Source: Bacteroidales bacterium (GTDB taxonomy: Bacteria; Bacteroidota; Bacteroidia; Bacteroidales; JAADJA01). Taken from it: a stretch of DNA of 64,000 bases. Position 1 is the stretch's first letter. Each line of letters starts with the position of its first letter. The notes under the pieces were generated by a model that saw only the letters and a program-made list of their open reading frames with translations, was not told the origin of the DNA and ran no database searches. The translations under genes were made by a program, and so were the position numbers. Below, one piece after another: positions 8,319-16,998 of the stretch. The DNA is taken from contig JAIOZL010000010.1 of NCBI GenBank assembly GCA_021740645.1, forward strand, positions 1 to 64,000. Direction: 5' to 3'.

Positions 8319-8326
8319 CAAAGGTA
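8319..8326 (-). promoter_or_regulatory. -7 box of the cold-shock gene promoter
   Basis: Minus-strand TACCTTTG, an exact match to TAnnTTTG, 40 nt before the ATG at 8279. Confidence 0.6.
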
Positions 8327-8455
8327 TACAAATAAAACTTTATGTCCACATTAATATTTTATCAAGGGATTTATTCCCAAGAAAATAGGCCATTCAAACA
8401 GGTTAAAATAACCTATTCATCCTAGGTACAGGAATTATGATACACAGACAAAATT

Positions 8456-10186
8456 TTACTCAATTACAGTTAATTTTTTGGTTTCGGAGTAAAGTCCGGC
8501 CTGCAAAGTGTAAAAATAGACTCCTGCTTGCAATCCAGTTGCATCAAAAACGGTGTTATGAAATCCTTCATTCTGTGTTTGGTTAACAAGCTGAGCGATT
8601 AACCTGCCTGATACATCGTGAACATGTATTTTAACAGGATATTTTTCTGATAAATAATAACGAATATAAGTTTTGCCCATAAAGGGGTTAGGGTAATTTT
8701 GCAAACTACTTACACTATTATTGGCTGAAACTTCGTAAGCTCCCGTAAATTCAGGGTAGATCCTGCCGTAATACACGTCTTCTTCTCCGTTAAAGGTATT
8801 GGCCCATGCAAGATGCACACCTGTTTCATTGGAAACCATATCAAAATAATCACCCATTTTATCTTGTTGAGGCCAACCTATATGAGGATCAAAAGATTCG
8901 CTTAAAGGTAAATTTTCACTCCAGGTGTTCCCGGCATCATGTGAATAGGCATAATAGAGAACAGAATACAGTTGACCGGGGTTTTCTCTTGTGTCCAGCC
9001 AAACTACATCAATCCGGCCATCCGGAGCCACCGACATGGTGCCAAACCATTGATAAGTATTGTTGGTAAAGTCATCATTCACCCGCACTGGTGATGACCA
9101 GTTCAAACCGCCATCCTCACTCCTGGTGAACATCACATCCAAAGGATCATTAATTGAATATCTTTCCACAGAGCAAAGAATGTATACATTGCCATGAGTG
9201 GGTCCTCCCGAAGAATCAACCGCAATTATGGTTTGTCCAAGCAAGCCATTAGGATTGGGACAATTATAACCTCCAAATCCGACTATATCTCCATCCAGTT
9301 CTACCACAGAATAGTTAAAATCCCAGGTTATCTCTTCCCCTCCAAATTGTGCATTAGATGATTTCGCCAGCATAAAATCATTCCACCGCTTGCCACATAC
9401 ATAAAGCTCCCCTTCAGGGCCTACAGCTGTTGTTCCCCAATACGGCCCACCTGGTATGCTTATACAATCCTCGAAACTCGCCCCGCTATTGGCCGAGCGG
9501 GTGAAAAAGTCAGGATCGCAAATACTTGCCGTTGACCAAAAATGGTAGATATTTCCTGATCCGGGTCCGCCGGTTTTATCAATTGACATCCACTGTTTAT
9601 CACCGCCCTGGGCGAAGGTGCCATTATCCCATGATTGGCCTCCATTTTCTGATTTATATACATCGCACCAATAGTCATCATTTTGAACAGTCAGGCTATT
9701 GTAAAAGAAATTTCCTTCTGCATCTGAGTCAAGTACCGGGTCGGAACGAAAAATCCCGGGATTTATCGACCCGGTAAAGGTCCATGTTTCACCCCCATCA
9801 GAAGTATAGCCAAAACCGGCTTGTCTGAAGCTATTGTTCACATTATCAAACTGCCTCCACCCTATTACCATCCTGTCAGGATTGGTTGGATCGAATGCAA
9901 TGGATGGCTCATTTGCAGCATCCCCTAAAATATTATCCCCATTTTCATCCACATTAACCTGAACAGTTGTAAAATAAGGTGTTTTAAAACTATAAGCCGG
10001 AGAAGTTTTTCTTATTTTATTCAGCTCAACTGTATATTCACCTTCAGGATATTCCATTATCGGAACAGATACCCGTTTTACATTATTGTTTTCCTTCTGT
10101 CCGTACAAATTGATTAATAACCCAATCAGAAAAACCGTAACAGCAAACTTCCGCACGGTTGCCAGTGTAAAAACTGTTTGATACAT
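8456..10186 (-). CDS. Secreted sialidase-like (BNR/Asp-box) protein with type IX secretion sorting domain
   Basis: 576 residues. An N-terminal hydrophobic signal (about residues 12-29, ending LINLYGQ) is followed by a six-bladed-propeller-like region. It has at least four Asp-box motifs: SDGGETW, SENGGQSW, SEDGGLNW and SHDAGNTW. These occur in exo-sialidases and in related beta-propellers without enzyme activity. The last 80 residues (NYPNPF ... GVYFYTLQAG ... KKLTVIE) form a type A type IX secretion C-terminal domain, so the protein is exported across the outer membrane. The Arg triad of true sialidases cannot be placed by eye, so a hydrolase activity is uncertain. Confidence 0.85.
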   Translation of the reverse strand: MYQTVFTLATVRKFAVTVFLIGLLINLYGQKENNNVKRVSVPIMEYPEGEYTVELNKIRKTSPAYSFKTPYFTTVQVNVDENGDNILGDAANEPSIAFDPTNPDRMVIGWRQFDNVNNSFRQAGFGYTSDGGETWTFTGSINPGIFRSDPVLDSDAEGNFFYNSLTVQNDDYWCDVYKSENGGQSWDNGTFAQGGDKQWMSIDKTGGPGSGNIYHFWSTASICDPDFFTRSANSGASFEDCISIPGGPYWGTTAVGPEGELYVCGKRWNDFMLAKSSNAQFGGEEITWDFNYSVVELDGDIVGFGGYNCPNPNGLLGQTIIAVDSSGGPTHGNVYILCSVERYSINDPLDVMFTRSEDGGLNWSSPVRVNDDFTNNTYQWFGTMSVAPDGRIDVVWLDTRENPGQLYSVLYYAYSHDAGNTWSENLPLSESFDPHIGWPQQDKMGDYFDMVSNETGVHLAWANTFNGEEDVYYGRIYPEFTGAYEVSANNSVSSLQNYPNPFMGKTYIRYYLSEKYPVKIHVHDVSGRLIAQLVNQTQNEGFHNTVFDATGLQAGVYFYTLQAGLYSETKKLTVIE

Positions 10187-10257
10187 AATATTTTTTTTGA
10201 TAAAGATAAAAGATAAACCAATTAATCCGGAAAGAATTTTTGAGATGTACTATCAAT

Positions 10258-11814
10258 TTATTTTTTTTTCACTAGCATTTCAAGTTCTTTCACTCTGTCA
10301 CGGAGTTCCTTAATCCGGAATTCTCTCCCGATAAACAATTTATTATAATCTTGGAGTTCCTTATTCTTTTCTTCTAGTTCCTGAACCCTTTCTGCAATCT
10401 TAATCTCAAGGTTGTTTTTGTGATTTTCAAGCTCGCTATTTACCTCCTGTATTTTTGACAGCATTTCAGCGAGTTGCTCCTTTTGTTCTGTTATTAAATC
10501 ATTTTTTTCCGTAAGTAGAAGATTCGCTCTTTTTTTAATCTGGTAGCGGTTAAGTATAATTCCGGCTAAAATAATTACCAATAAGGCAAATGCTATCACA
10601 TAATTGCGAAGGCTTGTTTCTTTAGTTATGGCAAGTTTATTTATTTTATTGTCCATTCGCAGCAGCTCATTTTCCTTATCTTTTTTAATGGATTCATATT
10701 TTGATTGAATCTCTGCTATCTGAATAGTCTTCTCCTTGTTAAATATGCTATCGTTCATTTGTTTATACAACCTAAAATACCTTAAGGCCTCAGCATAATC
10801 CGCAAGGCTATCATAGGCGGTAGAAATAGTTTTATAAGCAGATAGCTGAAAAGGAAGAACCCCAATTTCTTTACTGAGAGCAAGTTCTTTAAGCCCTTCA
10901 TTAATAGCAGCCTCATAGTTTTTTAATTTTAAATGTAATTTAGCGATACTGCTATGAATCGAACATATCCCGTTTTTATTTCCTAAAGATTTGTTTAATT
11001 GCAGAGATTTATTCAAATACTCAATGGCTTCGCTGGTTTTTCCCATCCGTTGGTAAGCCCCGCCTAAATTAGAATAATAGATTGCCTGGCCATTTTTATC
11101 GCTTTCATCCACTAGTGACAGGCCTTCCATAAGGTTTTCTACCGCTTCTTCGTATGAACCGATTTGAATTAATAACTCCCCAATATTACTCAGACAAGCT
11201 GACATCCCATGGCTATCGCCAAGTTTTTTATGCAGTTCAAACGATTTAGTGAAATAATCAATAGCATCATCATATTGCCCCATCACTTTATATACTATTC
11301 CTATGTTATTGTAGCGTGCTGATAATCCGGCAGTATCTCCATATTTTTCATCTATTTCTAGAGCTTTTATAAAGTACTCAAGCGTTTTATTGTACACCCC
11401 CTGTACACCGTAAACTACCCCAATGTTATTATATGTATCAGTAATGCCAGTATTATCATTCAATTCAAGATAAATTTCTAAAGATTGATTATAATAGAAT
11501 AAGGCCGAATCAAATTCTCCTTTGTGATGAGCCACATAGCCTATAGTAAGATAAGACTTCGCAATTTTATCCCTGACATTATATTCATATGCTAATTTCA
11601 ATGCCTTCCTGGCAAAATTCAAGCAAGTATCAGGGGCATTGGATTTATATATGTCGGAAAGCTCGAGGTAGCTTGTAATTTTAACTGCGTAATCTTTGGT
11701 GTTTTCAATAACCGACAGCAGGCTATCTATTTTATTCCGATCCTGAGCATAAATGCCTGAAGTAATTAATGCTGCAAGGAAAATATAATACAATTCTTTT
11801 TGAATCTTAACCAT
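10258..11814 (-). CDS. TPR-repeat membrane protein with C-terminal coiled coil
   Basis: 518 residues. Signal-like start (LYYIFLAALITSGIYAQ), then about seven tetratricopeptide repeats (residues 60-340, recurring pattern A-x-x-Y-x-x-G-x-x-Y-x-x-A-x-x-Y). A transmembrane helix at about 404-422 is followed by a long coiled coil ending in LFIGREFRIKELRDRVKELE. In Bacteroidota this layout is common in periplasmic TPR sensors linked to LytTR or histidine-kinase outputs, but no output domain follows here. The terminal motif recurs in the protein at 20854-21843. It probably works as a scaffold or sensor with cytoplasmic coiled-coil partners (inference). Confidence 0.82.
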   Translation of the reverse strand: MVKIQKELYYIFLAALITSGIYAQDRNKIDSLLSVIENTKDYAVKITSYLELSDIYKSNAPDTCLNFARKALKLAYEYNVRDKIAKSYLTIGYVAHHKGEFDSALFYYNQSLEIYLELNDNTGITDTYNNIGVVYGVQGVYNKTLEYFIKALEIDEKYGDTAGLSARYNNIGIVYKVMGQYDDAIDYFTKSFELHKKLGDSHGMSACLSNIGELLIQIGSYEEAVENLMEGLSLVDESDKNGQAIYYSNLGGAYQRMGKTSEAIEYLNKSLQLNKSLGNKNGICSIHSSIAKLHLKLKNYEAAINEGLKELALSKEIGVLPFQLSAYKTISTAYDSLADYAEALRYFRLYKQMNDSIFNKEKTIQIAEIQSKYESIKKDKENELLRMDNKINKLAITKETSLRNYVIAFALLVIILAGIILNRYQIKKRANLLLTEKNDLITEQKEQLAEMLSKIQEVNSELENHKNNLEIKIAERVQELEEKNKELQDYNKLFIGREFRIKELRDRVKELEMLVKKK

Positions 11815-11849
11815 TTTACTTATATAAATAGTTATTCGAGGGCCTGCTA

Positions 11850-11857
11850 CAAAGATA
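11850..11857 (-). promoter_or_regulatory. -7 box for the TPR protein gene
   Basis: Minus-strand TATCTTTG matches TAnnTTTG exactly and lies 35 nt before the ATG at 11814. Confidence 0.5.
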
Positions 11858-11949
11858 CTCTATTATGTCAGGTTCTATACAGAAAACAGGATTATATTTT
11901 ACGGATTCAAAGTATTATTTCTTTGCATACCCAATGCAGAAAAAACATC

Positions 11950-13821
11950 CTATACATACTCATCCAATTCCATCCACCTATCAGTTTTTTGATCAATAAG
12001 TTTTAATATTTCTGAGATGCGATGAGAAATCAAAGTGAGTTTCTCATATCCATTGTCCCCCTTTCCTATTTGCTCTTCCAATTCATTTTTTTCCTGTTCC
12101 AGGATTTCTATTTCCTTTTCCAGTTTTTCGTATTCACGTTTTTCATTAAAACTTAATTTGGTTTTTAGTGAGGGTTTAGGAGCAGCAGGTTTAGTCGTTG
12201 TTTGTTTTTCAGGTGTAACTGCCTTCTTTTCCTTTTCAATAAAATATTTTGAATAGGGGCCATAATAATCTTTTATTTGCCCCTCCCCTTCAAAAATAAA
12301 CAAGTGATCGGTTAATTTATCAAGAAAATATCTATCGTGCGACACGATTAGCAAACATCCGGAAAAATTCATAAGAAATTCTTCAAGTCGGTTTAAAACA
12401 AGCAGATCAAGGTCGTTGGTGGGCTCATCAAGAATAAGGAAGTTCGGGTTATGAATTAAAACGGTTAAGAGGTTTAGGCGTCTTTTCTCCCCACCACTTA
12501 ATTTTGAAACAGGCTTATACTGCACTTCAGGTGAAAATAAAAAATGTTCCAGGAATTTACTTGCAGAAATCGTTTGCCCATTTCCCATTTTTACTACTTC
12601 TGCTATGTCTTTTGCGACTTCAATTACCGTTTTATCTTCGTCAAGTTGCATCCCGGATTGCTGGTAATAGCCCATTACCACAGTTTGTCCAACTTCAATA
12701 TTTCCTTTATCGGGTTTTTCAATATTCACCAATAGATTTAAAAAACTTGTTTTACCCGAACCATTGGGCCCTATTATTCCTATCCTCTCTCCTTTTTTAA
12801 ACAGATGACTGAATTTTTCAATGATCTTTATTTTTCCATAACTTTTACTGATATTTTCAATTTCGAGGATCTTCCCTCCCAGCCTTGAAGCGGTTACTTC
12901 AAGCTTCAGTTCCTTTTCTGCTGCATTTCCTGCTGCGTTTTGTTTAATAATGTCAAACGCCTGTATCCGGGATTTTGATTTATGTGTTCTTGCTTTCGGC
13001 ATTCTTCGCAGCCATTCCAACTCTTTTTTCATGAGTTGTCTCGCTTTATCTGTTTCAACCTGCATTCCCTCTTCTCTTTCCTGTCTTTTTTGAAGGAAAT
13101 ATTCGTAATTCCCGTTATGGGCAAATAATCTGCCGTTATTCAATTCAAGGATTTGATCACACACCCTGTCCAGAAAATAGCGGTCGTGTGTTACCATTAA
13201 CAAAGTAATACCAGACTGAGAAAGGAATTTTTCCAACCATTCAATCATTTCAATGTCCAAATGGTTAGTGGGCTCATCTAAAAACAAAATATGAGGATTA
13301 TCCAAAATAGTTATGGCCAGTGCCAGGCGTTTTCTTTCACCTCCTGACAATAGTTCAATTTTGACATGCGTATCCGTTATTCTGAATAAATCCAGCAATT
13401 GTTTAAGTCGTCGTTCATAATCCCACGCATTATGCTGATCCATCAGTAGGGTGGCTTCTTCCAGTTCTTTTTGTGAATCAAGGCTATTTTTATTGGATTG
13501 AGAGGAAAGCACCTTCTCATATTTCAATATTATTTGGGAAACTTCTGTATTGGCACTTTTGATCAATTCATCAATGGTTAAGGATGCATCCAAAACCGGT
13601 TCCTGTTTAAGAAATCCTATCCGGATACCTTTTCGGATTACCACCTGGCCTGAATCTGGCTCCTCCTCGCCTGCCAGAATTTTCAGCAGGGTTGACTTAC
13701 CTGCCCCGTTATTGGCTATTAATGCGGTCTTCACCCCCTTATTTAACCCAAACGACAAGTCCTCAAATAAGGTTTTGTCACCATAAGTTTTTGAAAGGAG
13801 TTCAGCTGAAAGATAATTCAT
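11950..13821 (-). CDS. ABC-F family ATPase (Uup/EttA-like)
   Basis: 623 residues with two ATP-binding cassettes and no membrane segment. Cassette 1 has Walker A ANNGAGKST (36-44), signature LSGGERKRLALA and Walker B LFLDEPTNHLD. Cassette 2 has GPNGSGKT, LSGGEKRRLNLL and LILDEPTNDLD. Between them lies the charged linker, and a C-terminal coiled coil (KREYEKLEKEIEILEQEKNELEEQ region) is typical of Uup. ABC-F proteins act on the ribosome, or on branched DNA in the case of Uup, as ATP-driven factors. Walker A begins with A-N-N instead of the usual G-x-N. It is expressed from the promoter at 13842-13849, divergent from truC. Confidence 0.92.
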   Translation of the reverse strand: MNYLSAELLSKTYGDKTLFEDLSFGLNKGVKTALIANNGAGKSTLLKILAGEEEPDSGQVVIRKGIRIGFLKQEPVLDASLTIDELIKSANTEVSQIILKYEKVLSSQSNKNSLDSQKELEEATLLMDQHNAWDYERRLKQLLDLFRITDTHVKIELLSGGERKRLALAITILDNPHILFLDEPTNHLDIEMIEWLEKFLSQSGITLLMVTHDRYFLDRVCDQILELNNGRLFAHNGNYEYFLQKRQEREEGMQVETDKARQLMKKELEWLRRMPKARTHKSKSRIQAFDIIKQNAAGNAAEKELKLEVTASRLGGKILEIENISKSYGKIKIIEKFSHLFKKGERIGIIGPNGSGKTSFLNLLVNIEKPDKGNIEVGQTVVMGYYQQSGMQLDEDKTVIEVAKDIAEVVKMGNGQTISASKFLEHFLFSPEVQYKPVSKLSGGEKRRLNLLTVLIHNPNFLILDEPTNDLDLLVLNRLEEFLMNFSGCLLIVSHDRYFLDKLTDHLFIFEGEGQIKDYYGPYSKYFIEKEKKAVTPEKQTTTKPAAPKPSLKTKLSFNEKREYEKLEKEIEILEQEKNELEEQIGKGDNGYEKLTLISHRISEILKLIDQKTDRWMELDEYV

Positions 13822-13841
13822 TACTACTTTAGATTTGCCTG

Positions 13842-13849
13842 CAAAAGTA
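13842..13849 (-). promoter_or_regulatory. -7 box of the ABC-F gene
   Basis: Minus-strand TACTTTTG matches TAnnTTTG, 20 nt before the ATG at 13821. Confidence 0.55.
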
Positions 13850-13954
13850 GCCCTTTTAGGCTAAATTTTTTATCACTTTAGTTATTCTTCGCTACAAATA
13901 AATATATCAGCATTAAGTTACTTATTTTTACAGCTGACTTTATTACATTTTCAG

Positions 13955-14641
13955 GTGGAATTAAAAATTATATTTCAGGATGAATATTTAGTTGCAATAA
14001 ATAAACCTCCTGGTTTGTTGGTGCACAAAAGTTCATTGGCTTTAGATGCGAATGAATATGCACTTCAACTACTTCGAAATCAAATAGGCCAGAAAGTATA
14101 TCCCTGTCATCGGATCGACCGCAAGACAAGTGGTGTTTTATTGTTTGCGTTATCCAGCAAAATTAATGCTGAGTTACAAAAGAAATTCCAGATAAATAAG
14201 GTAAGTAAGACATATTGGGCCATCGTCCGTGGTTATACCAAACCAGAGGATATCATTGATTATCCTTTAAAACGCGGGGATGGGAAAATGCAGGAATCCG
14301 TAACTATGTATAACACATTAAGTCAGACTGAAGTGGATATTCCATTTTTAAATCATCAAACCTCGAGGTATTCTTTGGTTGAAGTTAAACCTGAAACGGG
14401 AAGGATGCACCAGATAAGAAAGCACTTTGCCCATATTGACCACCCCATAATCGGGGATCGTCCACACGGCTGCAATAAACAAAACAAATTATTTAAGGAT
14501 AGATGGGATATGACTGAAATGCTATTGCACGCAAAACAATTAAAATTCACCCATCCAATAAATTTAAATGACGTTATAATCACTGCACCGTTGAGTGAAA
14601 TATTTATAAAAATGATAGATGTTTTAAAATTTAACCTTTAA
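13955..14641 (+). CDS. truC: tRNA pseudouridine(65) synthase TruC-like (RluA family)
   Basis: 228 residues from a GTG start; the family begins at exactly this point (xLxIxxQDExLVAxNKPxG). The catalytic motif HRIDRKTSG contains Asp55. The LLVHKS and LRNQIGQKVYPCHR segments resemble TruC more than the RluA, RluC or RluD types. TruC isomerises U65 of tRNA(Ile1) and tRNA(Asp). There is no S4 domain, consistent with TruC. It is divergent from the ABC-F gene. No Shine-Dalgarno is visible, and TATTTTTA near 13923 is a possible -7 box. Confidence 0.85.
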   Translation: MELKIIFQDEYLVAINKPPGLLVHKSSLALDANEYALQLLRNQIGQKVYPCHRIDRKTSGVLLFALSSKINAELQKKFQINKVSKTYWAIVRGYTKPEDIIDYPLKRGDGKMQESVTMYNTLSQTEVDIPFLNHQTSRYSLVEVKPETGRMHQIRKHFAHIDHPIIGDRPHGCNKQNKLFKDRWDMTEMLLHAKQLKFTHPINLNDVIITAPLSEIFIKMIDVLKFNL

Positions 14642-14710
14642 ACGAAAAAAAATTACAATATTTGTAACTCAATAAATTTATTTATGTAAATATTTGTAAT
14701 AAATATTTTT

Positions 14711-14718
14711 TAGTTTTG
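14711..14718 (+). promoter_or_regulatory. -7 box of the second acidic-tail gene
   Basis: TAGTTTTG matches TAnnTTTG, 17 nt before the ATG at 14736. A TTTG at 14693-14696 is only 14 nt upstream, closer than usual for a -33 element. Confidence 0.5.
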
Positions 14719-14735
14719 CCCGGTTTTTTGAAATT

Positions 14736-15095
14736 ATGGAAAAAATAAAAAAAGTAATTAAGTTTGAAGATCTGCCAGAAGAAGCACTGGAAGCTCTAGA
14801 GGATAAACATCCTGATGGTTGGGAAGATTATATCCGGAAAATTAAAAAGCCTAATGGCGACTATTTTTTTGCTATAGACGTGGATACGGAGCAATACTCC
14901 TACCTGGTAAAAATTGATATGGATGTAGATATTGATTCATCCTATTCCTCGCTGGATAAGGAAGACATCGATTTTACTGATCCCAATGCTGAAATAGAGG
15001 CAGCCAAACATTCGAAAGATGAAGGCGACGACCTGGATGAGGATGAGGATGATATTGATGAGGATGATGACATTGACGATGACGACGAAGATTAG
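14736..15095 (+). CDS. Small conserved protein with acidic C-terminal tail (paralogue of 7670-7993)
   Basis: 119 residues. The N-terminal 65 residues repeat the pattern of the 7670 gene: KVIKFEDLP, HPDGW-x-DYIRKI-x-KPNGDYFFAIDVDT and YSYLVKID. The tail is an extreme run of Asp and Glu encoded by GAT/GAC/GAG/GAA repeats at about 15028-15092. It has no signal peptide and no known domain. The two paralogues lie 6.7 kb apart, each with its own leader, so they are not a simple tandem duplication. Function unknown. Confidence 0.8.
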   Translation: MEKIKKVIKFEDLPEEALEALEDKHPDGWEDYIRKIKKPNGDYFFAIDVDTEQYSYLVKIDMDVDIDSSYSSLDKEDIDFTDPNAEIEAAKHSKDEGDDLDEDEDDIDEDDDIDDDDED

Positions 15096-15184
15096 GTCTT
15101 GTGCTTAATATGATTCTCCCTTATTTCTCTATTTTTATCTCATTGATTTTACTATTGTTCATTCCCTGAATAAAACAATTCTGC

Positions 15185-15192
15185 TAACTTTG
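15185..15192 (+). promoter_or_regulatory. -7 box deciding the start of the 15229 gene
   Basis: TAACTTTG matches TAnnTTTG. The TTG at 15190 that opens the longest frame lies inside it, so translation must begin downstream, at the ATG at 15229. Confidence 0.5.
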
Positions 15193-15228
15193 AACTGTTT
15201 TGTTCAAGTATGGATACCAACCCGTTGT

Positions 15229-15657
15229 ATGAAAGTTATACTCTTTACAGTAATTCAGTTTACCTTACTTGGGATAATACTCAGTACTAATGATTGGTTT
15301 GTGGGTCATTATTTCCTTGCCGCAATTCAAATTGGAGGAATTAGTATCGGGATATGGTCAATAATTACAATGAGTGGGAGCAAATTAAATATTGCTCCAA
15401 ATGTGTTGAAGGGCTCACAATTAATCACAAAGGGGCCATATAAAATCCTGAGACATCCAATGTACCTGTCTTTGTTGTTGTATTTATTGCCTATGCTGTA
15501 CGTAAATTATTCGCTTTTAAACCTGATGCTGTTCTCAGGATTTGTAGTCAACCTATATTTAAAAGTTAATCTTGAAGAAAATTTACTCAAAGAAGCATTT
15601 GAGGAATATCCTCTTTATATGCAAAAAACCTGGCGAATTATTCCTTATATTTATTAA
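15229..15657 (+). CDS. Isoprenylcysteine/phospholipid methyltransferase-like membrane protein
   Basis: 142 residues from ATG 15229. Several hydrophobic helices surround the motif LITKGPYKILRHPMYLS, followed later by NLEEN-x2-KEAF-x-EYPLYM. This G-P-[YF]-x2-[VI]RHPxY plus E-E pattern is the hallmark of the ICMT/PEMT fold, integral membrane methyltransferases using S-adenosylmethionine. The substrate in bacteria is usually unknown. Its stop codon is one base from the end of the convergent arginine deiminase-like gene. Confidence 0.75.
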   Translation: MKVILFTVIQFTLLGIILSTNDWFVGHYFLAAIQIGGISIGIWSIITMSGSKLNIAPNVLKGSQLITKGPYKILRHPMYLSLLLYLLPMLYVNYSLLNLMLFSGFVVNLYLKVNLEENLLKEAFEEYPLYMQKTWRIIPYIY

Positions 15658-15658
15658 T

Positions 15659-16930
15659 TTACCAATCGACTTTTTTTCTTCTTACAGGCATGGTCATACA
15701 CCTTGCTCCTCCTCCACCCCTGCTTAACTCAGCTCCCTCAATGGTCACAACACATTTTTTATAATTATACGGATGAACCTTGCCTTCAATTACATCGGAT
15801 GCAGGTATGATCTCAAACCCATTTTTATTTAATTCCTCTAATGTTCTATGGTTTCGGCTGTATCCAATAACTTTACCCGGAGCAAAAGCGAAAAAATTGG
15901 CCCCACTATGCCATTGTTCCCTCTCCTGTTGCCACAAATCATCCGTACCCCCACAAAATACCGGTTTAAGGTCAAAACCAATCCCTGCAAGTGTTTCGAG
16001 GATATTCTTTTCTTCCTTAATTTTAACCTTCCCGTTATCCATCGTAATATGAATGGTTTTAAACCTGTTAGGTTGCAAAATGACCGGTTCAAAAACCATA
16101 CATTCATTTTTGCTTAAAAAAGTAAATACCATGTCGAGATGAATAAATGATTCTCTTCCGGTAGGTAACTCCTGTACAATAATATGTCGTGTGGCTTTTT
16201 GATCCCTTAGTTTCTCCACAATCACATCCACTCCCTGAGGGCTGGTTCGTGCGCCAATTCCAATTAAAAGCAAATCATCCCTGCCAATCAGCACATCCCC
16301 CCCCTCGATGCTTACTTTGTCAAAATCCGGGTCAGAAGGCCTGGCCGAAAATGTGCTGGTATTAAATGGCTGGTAGAAATCAAAAATCGATTCCATGATC
16401 ATGGCTTCCCTGTCCCTTACCTGGTTAGCCATTTTAGAAATTAATACCCTTTTGCCTATGCTGACTGAAGCATCACGGGTAAAGAAAAAATTATGCAAGG
16501 GACGCAGGGCAAATCTTTGGTCACTTAAAAACCGGCTCAAACTGTCACGTGAAAGGGGAACTCCCTCAATCATTGCTCCTGCAAGTGAAAAATTATCAAG
16601 ACCTGACAAGTATTCCATTAAGTGAGGATCAGTGCAATTGGTACAGATGTTACTTAATAGCCCGGTTCGGACTTTATCATTTTTCATCACTTCTTCCAGA
16701 AGTTCTTTTACTAAAAACACCTTCGTAATCTTATTAAGAACTCCATAAAGCTGGTCAAACTCTTTTTGCGCTACCGATAAATTTAAAATGTCGCTATAGA
16801 GAGCCCTTTCCGCATTTTCCGGGGTCATATTTTCTACTTCACTTCCTAATGTATGAAGTATAACAGCTTCAAGTTCACCAATTTCGGAATTGACATTTAC
16901 TGAATAATTGGGCATAGCAATTTTATTCAT
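15659..16930 (-). CDS. Arginine deiminase-like enzyme
   Basis: About 423 residues from ATG 16930. Guanidino-modifying-enzyme motifs are in order: FFTRDASVSIG, EGGDVLIG, HLDMVFTFL and the C-terminal GGGGARCMTMP, whose Cys (about 411) is the nucleophile. The family hydrolyses arginine to citrulline and ammonia. The frame extends to an ATG at 16954, but a perfect -7 box covers 16952-16959, so that codon should not be transcribed; ATG 16930 (or 16915) is preferred. No carbamate kinase or ornithine carbamoyltransferase gene is adjacent, so an ATP-yielding ADI pathway is not shown here. Confidence 0.85.
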   Translation of the reverse strand: MNKIAMPNYSVNVNSEIGELEAVILHTLGSEVENMTPENAERALYSDILNLSVAQKEFDQLYGVLNKITKVFLVKELLEEVMKNDKVRTGLLSNICTNCTDPHLMEYLSGLDNFSLAGAMIEGVPLSRDSLSRFLSDQRFALRPLHNFFFTRDASVSIGKRVLISKMANQVRDREAMIMESIFDFYQPFNTSTFSARPSDPDFDKVSIEGGDVLIGRDDLLLIGIGARTSPQGVDVIVEKLRDQKATRHIIVQELPTGRESFIHLDMVFTFLSKNECMVFEPVILQPNRFKTIHITMDNGKVKIKEEKNILETLAGIGFDLKPVFCGGTDDLWQQEREQWHSGANFFAFAPGKVIGYSRNHRTLEELNKNGFEIIPASDVIEGKVHPYNYKKCVVTIEGAELSRGGGGARCMTMPVRRKKVDW

Positions 16931-16951
16931 AAAAATATTTTTTGAATAGGG

Positions 16952-16959
16952 CAAAGGTA
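16952..16959 (-). promoter_or_regulatory. -7 box of the arginine deiminase-like gene
   Basis: Minus-strand TACCTTTG, a perfect TAnnTTTG. It overlaps the upstream ATG at 16954 and so argues for the start at 16930. Confidence 0.6.
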
Positions 16960-16998
16960 ATCCAATTCTGGATTATCGAATGGGAATAAAATGAATGT

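Noticed and set aside
15028..15092. GAT/GAC/GAG repeat as a possible tandem-repeat element
   Set aside because: It is the coding sequence of the acidic tail, without a regular repeat unit.
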